Below are positions 33,614-44,236 of a stretch of 64,000 nucleotides of DNA, piece after piece (position 1 is the stretch's first letter; each line of letters starts with the position of its first letter). The DNA is from Balanoglossus misakiensis (taxonomy: Eukaryota; Hemichordata), in NCBI GenBank assembly GCA_040954595.2, contig CM082597.2, forward strand, positions 4,340,001 to 4,404,000, in the 5' to 3' direction. Below the pieces are notes generated by a model that was not told the DNA's origin, ran no database searches, and was given only the letters and a program-made list of their open reading frames with translations. Made by a program: the position numbers and the translations under genes.

Positions 33614-36600
33614 ATGAGAATCTTCGCTTTAGTAGCAGCTGTCTTCTTTGTCGGCGTATCAGGTAAGTGAGTCAAGAATGGGTAATACCGGTGTATTTTT
33701 ATAATGATGAACAGCAAGTTATTAATTAAATTTACAATTACAGTAGCTTGTAGTGCGTGAGCGATGTGCGTGGTAGTTTTTGTCCTATTTAAGCAAAAAT
33801 TGCTTCTCTTTTGACAAATATGGTAGGGCTAAGTGTAAACATTGTATTCGTACATTTTTGTTATATGCTTGAATCATGGCGCAATCCATCTCTCCTGTAA
33901 AATTAAAATGATTATTCTACGTTACACCAACTGGATTTTTGTGTCTGTTTTGCTTGACGAAATAGCCGGACCCGTGTGCCCAGATGGTATCCTGAAAGGC
34001 AAGATGGTCGGCTTTGCCGGAAATGCAGAGAGTTACCTGAAGCTTTCGGATGCTAACATCCCCGAGTTGACCAGGCTGTCGGCCTGTTGGTGGGTGCAGT
34101 CCCCCGAGACCAGCGAAGACACACAGGAAATCACTTACTGGACATACGAGACCGAGGACAAGCTCACCAACGTCTACGCCAACGACGTCAAGCATCTGGA
34201 GTTCTGGATCAACAACATGAGAGCCTTCGGCGGCCCCGACTTCGACGTCCGCTTCGGGCTCTGGCATCACCTCTGCCTGGCCTGGGACAACGCCGAGGGC
34301 GAGCACCAGCTGTACAAAGATGGCCGCATGCTGAAGGCCGGCAAGCGGTTCAAGAAGGGAGAGGTCATCGGAGGCGGTGGCGTCATCATGGTCGGACAGT
34401 TCCTGCGCAAGGGCAGATTCAGCGACGGCAATGCCTTCAAGGGAAACATGGCGTCCCTTAACTTCTGGGACAGCGTTATTGAGCCAACCGCCGTTCAGGT
34501 AATGACGCCACATTGGCTATTGGTTCCACATTGTCCACTATACCATGTCAGTTTGTCTTGGCTAAAATTCAAAAGGCCTAGGTAAACATCTTTTTGAGAA
34601 AAGACACCTTTTTGAAGGGCGTGTTCCATCTAGAAACCGACATAATTATTAGTCAGAATTCCTTGCACACATATTGTTCAGTGTGATAGAAATTATTACG
34701 AAAAAAATCCGAAAACACTGCAATTTTGTGTAGATGTCGACATTTCCAGTTGACATGATCAGTTTAGCTACCTACATAGCGACAAAATCATATGACAACC
34801 GGATACAGTAAGACTACACAAATAACCGTTTTATGTGTTGCATCCCAGCGTAATTTAGTTGTTGAATACCCCCCCCCCCCTCAATTTTGCAGGACATATA
34901 CAACAGTGGAAGTTCATCATTTGCTGCTGGCAATCTGGTTTCATGGACTTGCTTCAAGGAAGGAGATTTGGTCGGTGTTGAAACTTGTGATTCCATTTTA
35001 ACTGGCGGTAAGTATCAAATCAACATCACAGAAAACCACAACTGCAATGACATCACATAAAATCACAGATACATTCTGAGGTTCATTCTCGCAAATTGGA
35101 ATTACTGAATAACAATGTAACCAATTTATACTTCACTTGACGTCAACAGAAACACACGACACTTGCGAGGGTGGAGAATTCGCAGGTAAAGTCCTCCAGA
35201 TGGACGAAGAAGCTGGACCATTTGGATACATCGAGGCATCCCAACCCATCCCTGACCTGAAGGCCTTCACCGCCTGCGGCTGGGGCAAGACCACCGAGAA
35301 GGGCACCCGCGTCGACATCATGAACTACCGCGTGAAGGCCGACTCCGCCGGCAGCATCGTCCTCAAGAACCCCAGCAACGTCAAACTCATCGTCAACACC
35401 AAGAACGCCGCCGACAGCGGAGCCGCCTTCAACGACGGTATGTGGCACCACTACTGTGCCACGTGGTCGTCGGAAGGTGGCGCCTACCAGTACATTGCCG
35501 GCGGCAAAGTCGTGGCATCCGGCGACGGTGTGGCCGCCGGAGAAACCATCATGGGAGGCGGTGTCCTGCTCCTCGGCGTCGGCCAGCGCCGTATTGGCGC
35601 CAACTACGACTTTAAGAACAAATTCAACAACCAGATCGCCGACTTCAATCTGTTCAGCTCCGTCAAGAGCGTGGAAGATATTGCGGTAAGTTAGTTAAGC
35701 GATCAATTGCGCCTTTTACCAAATGACCCCTTTCTTCAAATGAAGTGTTCTTTGAACTCGGACATACTGACGCCCCTCCCTTTGGCCCACAAAGGCATTC
35801 GACATACTGGCGCCCCTGGGTCCTCATAAGCATTCAAATCCAAACCCAAACTAGGAAGCAAAATAAAGTAAATTGAAACAGTGTGTCAATTTGCAGTGGC
35901 GATGTATTCTTGCTGAACACAGATGTTGGCATGTCACTTTGTCTTTTCCATTCCTAGCGCATACAAACTGTTCACGCTATGTCCTGTCCTGTCCACATGG
36001 TCTTTTTCTCTGAAAATCTCGTTAACTGCAGTGAACTGGAACCACACTGTTATTCCTAATATCCCCCTGCATACGATTCAAAACTTTCAATATTTCTGAT
36101 TGAATATTTCCCCCGCAGATGATGATGGCTTCTTGCAGCACTTGCTGTGGTGACGTCATTTCCTGGCACGCTCTGACCTCCCGTAACATCTCACCAGATG
36201 TTGTTGTTAAGGATTCAGATGTACCATACGGTAGGTGGTCACGCATACCATGTCTTAGCCTGGTCTCCATACCCAATGTTTTTTACATAGACTCCTGTGC
36301 TTGAGTCTATCTATACTAACAACACACTGGTTATGGAGACCAAGCTAACCATGTTTGTACGTTTTCCGACATTAAAATGAGTCTTTATGTGTCAGTGAAT
36401 TTTCCATTCGACACAATGTATCATTATCAGAGTCCAACGTATTGCTGCAATCACAGACAAAGAGAAAAAAACTGTTTCTCTTTGTCTGTGCTGCAATGTA
36501 TTACACAAGACTTGAATAAACAAACAAATTAAACAAAGGAACAAACAAAACAAACAAACCAATACATAAATACACAAACATCATTTAACCATCACCACTA

Positions 36601-36723
36601 AACTCAGAAAACCAGTGATGAGTAAAACACATGATGTTTTTTACCTCGAGGTGACTGTCATATTTACTGACTTATTCTAACTATTTCTGTCATCTTTTTC
36701 TACTTCCAGAAGAGCATATGTAA
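33614..36723 (+). CDS. Secreted double pentraxin-like protein, gene C
   Basis: Coding exons: 33614-33662, 33966-34498, 34893-35007, 35150-35685, 36119-36230, 36710-36723; 1359 bases, 452 residues. Seen: a signal peptide (MRIFALVAAVFFVGVS) and two pentraxin-like domains. Signatures are HHLCLAWDN in domain 1 and HHYCATWSS in domain 2, the latter a full pentraxin match. Domain 1 has the loop GQFLRKGRFSDG, longer than in B. Domain 2 has GQRRIG. The first small exon reads AGN then WTC, the shifted-cysteine form shared with B. The tail exon adds EEHM. Exon 3 is preceded by a run of 12-13 C bases that serves as the pyrimidine tract. Sequence and exon lengths make B the nearest relative. Confidence 0.9.
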
Positions 36724-36913
36724 GCTATACAGAAAACCACCACCCTTCGTTGTTGTTGCTGTCATAGAGAGTGCTGCTTTATCACTGGGAGATCCAACAA
36801 AACAGAGTGCATGAGCAGAGAAGTGACAACTGGTGCAATCGAGTGATTCAGCATTTTATGAAATTTACATTAGACATGTATTTCCTTTGATTGGAAACTA
36901 TTGGACGCGATAG

Positions 36914-36919
36914 AATAAA
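36914..36919 (+). terminator. Polyadenylation signal of gene C
   Basis: AATAAA 191 bases after the gene C stop codon, followed by GTTTTATG. Confidence 0.55.
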
Positions 36920-39192
36920 GTTTTATGTCAGCAATTCCATAACTGTGGTCTTGTCAGTCTTCTAATTTCTCTTCTCGAAAAGTTGATGGCCCCTTTGAAC
37001 ACTCCAGAATAATGCAACAGGTCCCCATGGTCAGTTGTCTTGACAATGTTGATAGTACTCGTGAAAATTATCATGTGCAGTGGAGCAGAAAAAACTATAC
37101 TAGGAACAGTTCCTTGTAGACACAAGAGTGAAAAACTCACCAAAATGAATAATTGGTCTTTACCGTTTATTCATTTTGGCGATCATATCCTACAAACGGG
37201 ATGGAAGTTATGTGTGGTCGTACGTTGATTCACTATATACCCACATGTAGAATAACATGAACGGTGTCTTGTATCAAACATAATTAATGGAATAAAGGGC
37301 AGCGAGAGAGAGACTTTGACCCTTTAACTAAGCTGATTTGATCTTTCTCTACTCCTACCAATACATGTTAGACTGTCATGGTTGTCATGGCTTTCAGGTG
37401 TATATATTTCCAAGACAAAATGTCTGGTCCATACTCTGCCATTATAGATACGGAAGTACTTCTTTCCATCTACTGCGAAAATACCTGGTGAACTGCACAG
37501 ATCACGTGTATGTTTCTCTGGCTTGTGTTATTACATAGGTACACGCTGTATCAGTGGATATGTTCTCTTTTTTGACGGAAAACGAATTTTCAATTGTTGA
37601 GCAATGCGCTAGTGGTTACGCAACCCTGAGATGGTCAACAATTGGCCATTGTTCCCGACTATTGTTATGCAAAGTGAGCTCATGTCGGGTCAGTTCTTTG
37701 GTCGCATGGCTGAGGGTCACGCTCAATATGCTAATTTATCCCAGATGTCTTATATCCATAATCAGACACCCATCCTTTCCGTTAACCTCCAAGTACATTG
37801 TACTGCCACAAACGTAGCGAGTGAAAGCGCTGGTCAAAGGGTAAACTACATCACTCTTGGAAAACTTATGTACCACACAGATCACGTAAAAAAGTTCATG
37901 AGATTATGTCATGCTATATTATATTTGGTTCGCCAGTTTTGAGTTGTAAAAGGGAAAGCTTCTTTCACGTGACACCAGATAGACACTACACACACACGAC
38001 ACACAGGCAATTGTGACGCGACCACCATCATTTGTGCCTACGTCCTGCGTCCGATGGTTGCTTATAGTGCTTCAGCAGTTCCCCACTCGTGCCTCTGCTA
38101 CTCGGTGTTCAAAACTAACTGATCTCGATACACTTTCAAGTTGTTAGTCGTGTGAAATGTAACTCACGTGACAGTCAATACACTTGATTTGCATAATCGA
38201 AATCTGTCAAAACTCCAAAATAGATCAGCCAGAAATGGCATTGGCCAACTGAGAAACATCTGGCAGCAGGTGTACATATTTAACATTGTCCGGGGCTTTG
38301 ACATATGTGAGTACACCATGCCGTTTGGTTTTAAAAAAGAACCACATTTTAGTTGCCCATCTGGTAATGCCATGCCATTCTGTTGTGACAATGATATTAT
38401 TGGAAGTGTGAAACGCACATTCACGCATGGTACGTTCTCAGTGCGGAAGCTAGTGCGTCCTTGCTTCACATGTTACTAAATGACAATACTCTTGCGATAA
38501 ATTGATATTTACTATCCGCTAACATATCAGAAAATCATGTCAAAATATTCGACCCACTCTTCCAGAGCGAGAAATGCAAACAACATGATTTGTGCTTGGT
38601 GTCACGGCAAGGAGTCGTTTAATGCCAAACGCGGCGCATCGATACAGAAGTGCATGTAGTGAGGCCCGTGCGAAACACCCCGGTACAAAGAGGGAACTTG
38701 ATTGGTCAAGAGGCGAACAACGCTGATGAATTGTCACTCAAAGGGCCCGTGTTGTTGGGCGTTCTATTTTAACATTTTGTAGCATTCACGCGTCCCGTTA
38801 TGGCGGATACCGCATCACATTTTGGTCACCAATGGTATCACTCCGCGTGCCTGTGTATTGTACACGTACTGAGGTACACAGAAATTTCTTCTCACTACCA
38901 CTGGTCTAGTAAAATGTAAAATAGTTTATATTGAAAAAAACATAATAGATCGGCACCCACCACAAATTTATTGTGGTCAGTCGCGCGGAATCGGTCTCGG
39001 TGGTCTGTTACTGTCTCTCTCCAAAGGAGAGTTAACCTTAGTTTTTTATTTTTAAACGTGTTGACATACAATTAAGTATGACACCTCTTGCATACGGAAA
39101 TTTCAAAATATCTTAGAACAGACGCTCTGTATGCAGATGCTTTGCTTAAATAGAGCTAATCGGATATTACCATGGGAACTCATTAAAATACC
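36920..39192. other. C-D intergenic DNA
   Basis: No supported gene. Contains dispersed repeat Y and its foldback arm at 37141-37332. Frames at 37554-37942 and 38164-38479 (about 100 codons on either strand) resemble no known family and show no pentraxin exon remnants. Confidence 0.45.
37141..37332 (+). repeat. Dispersed repeat Y, copy 2, with foldback arm
   Basis: The part 37227-37332 matches the copies at 18401 and 50951. The part before it carries CCAAAATGAATAA and its reverse complement TTATTCATTTTGG as a hairpin, followed by ATCATATCCTACAAAC. The 51-kb copy carries related arm sequence. Confidence 0.7.
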
Positions 39193-39299
39193 ATGCATAT
39201 TAATTATTCATTACATTATTTGAATATTGATTGCACATATAAAGAGTCAAAATTTCCAACTGTGATATTCATCTTCGGAGCAGCATTACTGTTCACTAG
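39193..39299 (+). promoter_or_regulatory. Promoter and 5' UTR exon of pentraxin-like gene D
   Basis: GCATATTAATTATT (39195-39208) precedes TATAAA at 39238-39243, the best TATA box of the five genes. The first exon appears to end at 39299 (TTCACTAG/GTAAGA). The acceptor TTCGAACAG lies at about 39910, before the ATG at 39931. Confidence 0.6.
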
Positions 39300-39930
39300 G
39301 TAAGATCAAGTGTATTTTTTTCTAAAGACTGGAGCCCTATACGAGTATCCTGCGATCTTTAAATTTGGATCTATGATACGAGTCTCGTTGGCTGTGATCT
39401 TTGGCACGAGGGGATATTACAGGCATCGAACTCAACACCCAATACCAAACACGTATATGGTCATTGTGTGTCCCAAGCGTTTTTTTCGAGTTCTATTTCG
39501 AATTTTTGATGCAATTATGTGACGTTTTCTCTAGTTTATCTTTGATAATCTGACTCGATGTGTGACTGCGCAGGCCGCAGATCAAAATATACCGCAAACA
39601 TACGCACAACGTTCGGTATGGCTAACCACATTACGTTCTTTACGCGTGAATAACATGCTGCCGTTTTCCATCATACATGACTACGAAGTAGAAAATTTAA
39701 GATGGACATTCACGGCCAATATTTGAAAACTTGCTACTGCTCACCATCTGTTACCTTTTTTACGTTCACTTGCTTTGGATTTCAAAGCACAGTGTGGAAA
39801 ATATTACCAAGATAAGCTAATATGCCTTTCAGATAACAAAATATTGTTGCACCATCTGAAATACATGGCTTTCGATTGTCATGTGAAACGTTATGTTTTG
39901 TTCGAACAGGAGGAAGATACTTGAATCATC

Positions 39931-42819
39931 ATGAGAGTCCTCGCTTGCGTCGCAGCCATCCTGTGTGTTGGCGCATACGTGTCAGGTAAGGCAATTCTAA
40001 ATGATTGACAGTCCAGATAGACAGAATTTAAAACATGTTTGAATCGATCAATCAAGTAAACACTTGTTAATTCAATTCACTTGTATTTTATGCGTTTCGA
40101 AAGCAGATCTACTGCAGATTTCGCTCAATTTCTTGGCACACTTATGGAAGGCCACATGAACACTTGCCTAGTATGTAGTTATTGTGAGCTGAAAGTGAGA
40201 TTGTTCGCGAGTATAATTCGAGGAAATTAAATAAGTGGTCATCATAGATTTTTTTCTCATGCCCCCTTACCGGCAATTCTGAAGTTCCTTATACTAAACC
40301 AAACCAAACCAAACCAAACCAAACCAAACCAAACCAAAACCAAAACCAAAACCAAACCACACCAAACCAAACAAACTCAAGCAGACTATGACTGATGTTT
40401 GACATGTTTCTTGTTGGCAACAGCTGCACCAGTCGACTGCAACGATGGTGCATTGAAAGGCAAAATGGCTGGCTTTGACGGCAAGCCAGACACTTGCCTG
40501 ATGCTGACCAACCCCGGAATCCCCACCCTGGAGAGATTCTCCACCTGCTGGTGGGCACAGTCTTTCGTCACCGACGAGACCACCGAGGGTCTGACATACT
40601 GGTCGTACATCACCGATGACGTGAAGACCGGTCACTTGGCCGCCAGGGACGTCAAGCATCTCGAGATGTGGGTCAACAAACAGAGAGTCTTCGGAGGCGC
40701 CGATTTCGACATCCGTTTCGGTCTCTGGCATCACCTCTGCTTCACCTGGTGCAACCAGGAGGGCGATTACCAGATCTTCAGGGATGGCCGCCTCATGAAG
40801 GCCGGCTCCCGCTTCAAGAAGGGAGAAACAGTCCTCGGCGGTGGCGACATCATCGTTGGACAGTACATCGCCCAGAAGGGCGCCGAAATCAACGCCAAAT
40901 ACGCTCTCGAGGGCAACCTTGCCTCCCTCGGTCTGTGGGATACAGTTATCGATTCTGCTGAGATTGTGGTAAGTAGCAGAACTGTAATAATGACAGAGTG
41001 TTTAGATATTTTCATCGAAATAGGAAATGGCGTCTTTCAAGGTTTTAAAAGAATTTTCATACTCCACGGTGATATTTGGTATTGTCACGGCAACCACGAC
41101 TTTTTCAATATGCCTGTTAAAACGCAGTGACCCCTCTACAAACGTTGTGGTATTAACAAAGACTTCTCTTGTTCTGATCTACAGGCTATGGCTCTGAGCC
41201 GTGATTCTTCCCTGGGATGTGGTAATCTTGTCAGCTGGACTAGCTTCAAGGAAGACGACATTGTTGGTGTCGAAACTTGCCCAACTGTTCTGACTGGCGG
41301 TGAGTGAATTTGCTTGCTTTGCTACTGCGGGGAGGGCGTGATATGTTAGGACAAGGTTTCACCAAGTCAGCGTAGTGTGATTTACATGTACTAGTATAGT
41401 GGAGAGGGGAAATGTGTGTGGTGTGGTGTGGTGCGGTGTGGTGTGGTGTGTTTTGATGTGTGGCTTGCAGTGATGTAATGTGACGTGGTGTGTTGTACAG
41501 TATCCCTCTTGCGATGTACAAAACTGTTTGTTGGTCATCCCAACTAACATTCTCAACGTGTTTACTGTCGACAGAATTTCCAGTAGGAGAATTCTCCGGC
41601 AAAGTCCTGCAGATGGACAACGTCGTCGGCCCCCACGGTTACGTGGAATCTTTTGAGGTTGTCCCAGACATGACCGCCATGACCGTCTGCACCTGGGGCA
41701 GGACCACCGAGACCAACATCAGAGCCGATCTCTTCGGCTACCGCGTGAAGGACAACTCCGTCGGCAGCTTCATCGTCCGCGACCCCACCAACCTGAGACT
41801 CTACGTCAACGCCAAGGGCGCGCCCGAGAGCGAAGCCGCCGTCAACGACGGCAACTGGCACCACGTCTGCGCCATCTGGGACGCAGAGGGCGGTATCTTC
41901 CAGTACTACGGTGACGGCATGCTCGCCAAGTCCGGTGAGGGGCTTGTACCAGGTGGCGTCATCGCCGGAGGTGGCTCACTCGTCCTTGGCGTGTCACAGC
42001 GTCGTCTTGGCGCCAACTTCGACTGGAGGAAGAGATTCAACCATGAACTCACCGACTTCAACGTTTGGGGCGTAGTTAAAAGCCAGGCCGATATTGCTGT
42101 AAGTTAACTACATATACTGAGTTTTCTATATTATTTCCCACAACTCTAGTGACACGTTAAAATTTCCTGTATAAAGAAAGTGTCACGATACGTAAAGAGG
42201 TTCATTACTTTGCATCTGGAAGGAGCTGGAGGGAAAGAGGGGCTTCTCCATCACACCAACCGGGATGGAAATCACAAAAGTTCAAATGAAAACTTCAAAA
42301 CGTTGCACAATCCTGTTTCTAGACCAATCCCAAGCCCACTCCGATATCAAATGGTTCAACCCATTGCCGTAGAATACTATTCCTGTGTGATAATGTTGTT
42401 GCCAGCGTGACGAACAGTCAACGGGTGTTTTGTAACAGACAAACTATCGAACGACGTTTTTTGGCATACCTAAGTATAAGGCGTACGTCCTATAATATTT
42501 GTTTTCAACCTGTTTCCTTCATGCAGAAAATGATGGCTGGTCCATGCACAGACGACTGTGGTTGCGTCATTTCCTGGAACGCTTTCTCCTCCGCCAACAT
42601 CACACCAGACGTTCTTGTAAAAGACTCTGATGTGCCATACAGTAAGTCAAACGCCTAGAGTTTTTATCCGAGTGTTAAGTTTTAAGAAAGAACAATTTCC
42701 GGCGGACAAAAAGCATAAGAGGGATGGACTATTGCATACGTTCATGTTTGGAATGATAACGTACAGTCTAGATTATATTTAATTTTGCCATTGTAATTTC
42801 TCCTGTTACAGAAAAGTAA
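39931..42819 (+). CDS. Secreted double pentraxin-like protein, gene D
   Basis: Coding exons: 39931-39985, 40424-40968, 41185-41299, 41575-42098, 42527-42641, 42812-42819; 1362 bases, 453 residues. Seen: a signal peptide (MRVLACVAAILCVGAYVS) and two pentraxin-like domains. Signatures are HHLCFTWCN in domain 1 and HHVCAIWDA in domain 2, both slightly off the consensus. Domain 2 has SQRRLG. Its start is four to five residues shorter than in A to C and lacks their cysteine (FPVGEF against DTCEGGEF). The small exons read CGN in the first and CGC in the second. The tail exon adds only KK. A pentanucleotide array lies in intron 1. The AATAAA at 43249-43254 is a possible polyadenylation signal. Confidence 0.9.
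40295..40372. repeat. AAACC pentanucleotide array in gene D intron 1
   Basis: About fifteen AAACC or AAAACC units, ending some 50 bases before the exon 2 acceptor. The other strand reads GGTTT. Long frames through it are repeat translation. Confidence 0.92.
41410..41455. repeat. GTGTG array in gene D intron 3
   Basis: Repeats of GTGTGGTGTG with one GCG interruption, within the 275-base intron between exons 3 and 4. Confidence 0.85.
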
Positions 42820-43874
42820 ATGCAAACGGCGTAGGACAAGATCAACAAAGACTGATTTCGGACACAGGGGGCGCTTTGTTTACATAATGACATGGAGAAA
42901 ACTACTAACACCTGGACGACAAAAAGCGGAAGTTGATAGAGCACGTGACTATGCGCTGAATTTGAGCTAGTGATCAACAATCTGCGCAGAAATCGAAGAG
43001 TGTCGAAAGTTCACAGACAATAGACGGTGGGCTACCTTCCAGCTGGAAATTTGATCTCAGCAGAAAATTCAAAGTGGAAATTTCTGTCAAATTCATGAGA
43101 TTCCTTTTCGTTGTAGAAATCATTTCGACAACAAGAGTCTGATCACGTGATTCAATATGTTGTCGAACAGGTTAATGTACATAGCAATCTACCGGAAATT
43201 TACATTTTGAACAAATGCCATTCTTGGATTCATAATCTATGCAATCTGAATAAAGTGATGTCGTCAAAAAGTGAACTCAGTCTCTGGTGTACATATTATT
43301 TTCTCCATAAAATAGAATTTGTGAAGCAACAAATACATGCTTGTCTGTGGAAAATGCACAAGCTGTTTAGTAGATATTATAAACAAAGCATTGGATTTTC
43401 AGCAGACCGTGATGGTTGACGATAAGTTTTAGTCTTCACGTGTTTGCTGATAGCTCCACGATGTTGTTGACATGGGATGCACATTCACGACTGCTCAAAA
43501 GACTAAAATATACCAAAGCCAGACGTACCAAGATATTTTCGCACATTGTCGAGAAGAAAACATAAGTTCGGTCTACCAGATGTTGATATTTGCATATTCA
43601 TGAAGCTGTTAGCAGATGGATATGAACATATGCAATGTACGACAAATATAGTTTAAAAGGCACACCTATGATTTCGAGGTGTGTATTAGTTATTAGACTA
43701 GAGACTAGAGTGAGGGACAAGCAGACAGACAGGCTGACAGACAGTCAGACAGACAGACAGGCAGACAGACTCATTCAATCACCACTCCATTGGCAAACAT
43801 ATGCGGAGCCTTAATATATCATAACGTACGGTCATAGTAGTGGCAATACGGAAGACCATTCCTTTTCTTATACT
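42820..43874. other. D-E intergenic DNA
   Basis: No gene seen. A perfect octamer ATTTGCAT (43588-43595) is followed by a TATTCATGA sequence. A CAGA array lies at 43717-43771. Confidence 0.45.
43717..43771. repeat. CAGA/CAGG tetranucleotide array
   Basis: Units of AGACAGAC with CAGG and CTGA variants, upstream of gene E. Similar arrays occur near 2430, 17850 and 28430. Confidence 0.85.
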
Positions 43875-43999
43875 TAATATTCATAATAGTATAATATAAA
43901 TGGTAGTGGCAATTACACGCATTTGTAGTTCGGATTAAAGCATTTACCTCCGCTGAGTTCGAAGGCAAAGCTGTTCGACAGGCAGATTCAGACGTCAAG
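43875..43999 (+). promoter_or_regulatory. Promoter and 5' UTR exon of pentraxin-like gene E
   Basis: TTAATATTCATAAT (43875-43888) is followed by TATAAA (43895-43900). The first exon appears to end at 43999 (GACGTCAAG/GTAAAA). The acceptor CTTTTCCAG/GTGATTTC lies near 44192, before the ATG at 44237. Confidence 0.55.
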
Positions 44000-44236
44000 G
44001 TAAAATCATTTTTTTTTCTTAACTGAGCGTAAGTACTCTGAATATTACGTCATATCAATTGGTAAAAAATGTCCGTACAGGATTACACGTGTATTTCGAA
44101 ATTCATGCATACATAGTCTTACTTTGGGTTGATAACGTTTACAAAGTCGTGTGAAATGATAAAATCCAAGCTATTTATCGTTCTTTTCCAGGTGATTTCA
44201 TTTGTCCGCTGTGTGCCGTAAAATCGACAAACAACC

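Noticed and set aside
37554-38479. Possible sixth pentraxin-like gene or pseudogene between C and D
   Set aside because: None of the conserved blocks (GKVLQM, HxCxxW, QRR, GN-hydrophobic-W) occurs in any frame here.
40289-40734. 146-codon minus-strand frame rich in Trp, Phe and Gly
   Set aside because: It is the translation of the AAACC array joined to antisense of gene D exon 2.
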